5,822 nucleotides of DNA from Phycisphaerales bacterium UBA1926 (lineage in GTDB: Bacteria > Planctomycetota > Phycisphaerae > Phycisphaerales > UBA1924). Location: assembly GCA_002337215.1 (NCBI GenBank), contig DDFO01000028.1:366-6187 (forward strand), written 5' to 3'. Under the pieces are notes generated by a model. The model worked only from the letters and a program-made list of their open reading frames with translations, searched no databases and was not told the DNA's origin. A program made the position numbers and the translations under genes. This document shows positions 5,808-5,822 of the stretch, piece by piece; the stretch's first letter is position 1; every line of letters starts with the position of its first letter.

Positions 5808-5822
5808 GATTCTGACTCGGGT

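Noticed and set aside
1..5822. CRISPR arrays, tRNA/rRNA genes, insertion sequences or attachment sites
   Set aside because: No regularly spaced repeats, tRNA-like cloverleaf, transposase motifs or flanking terminal repeats were seen on either strand.

Overview
The window looks like a chromosomal piece of a high-GC planctomycete, most likely of the Phycisphaerae type. The evidence is the GC-rich codon use, a PEP-CTERM-like C-terminal sorting tail of the 'VPAPG...LLALRRRR' style common in that group, secreted glycoamylase-like enzymes, and a LacI-type regulator. This assignment is inferred from style, not from a marker gene.

Layout. On the minus strand, a LacI/GalR-family regulator (3101 to 2016) is followed, with a 4-base ATGA stop/start overlap, by a long secreted protein (2019 down to the left edge, 673 codons and still open). 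That protein has a repeat-rich, propeller-like N-terminal half and a divergent glycoamylase-like alpha-toroid C-terminal half. On the plus strand, starting just across a very short divergent gap, is a probable exported or lipid-anchored glycoamylase-family glycosidase (Pfam Glycoamylase/COG5368, the group that contains GH144). A 189-base gap follows with a good sigma70-like promoter and a structured leader. Then comes a secreted PEP-CTERM protein (4962-5756) closed by a strong 12-bp hairpin near the right edge.

How it fits together. The main discovery is a pair of LacI-family operator-like sequences that match each other at 12 of 14 positions: TGAAAACGATTACA at 3121-3134, in the divergent gap, and TGAAAAGGTTTACA at 4850-4863, right at the predicted transcription start of the PEP-CTERM gene. 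The first fits the classical GalR/CcpA-type consensus TGWAANCGNTNWCA exactly and the second with one mismatch. The regulator has the matching recognition helix (ATVSRVLN) and hinge leucine. I therefore read the window as one compact sugar-responsive regulon: a regulator, two glycoamylase-like proteins (one apparently complete, one lacking a conserved acidic residue) and a surface-sorted PEP-CTERM protein, perhaps for sensing, binding and cutting a glucan. Substrate identity is not shown by the sequence; beta-1,2-glucan is a guess from GH144.

The start of the plus-strand glycosidase is doubtful. The longest frame starts on top of the operator, its first 70 bases are AT-rich, and an ideal ribosome binding site serves a different 11-codon frame.
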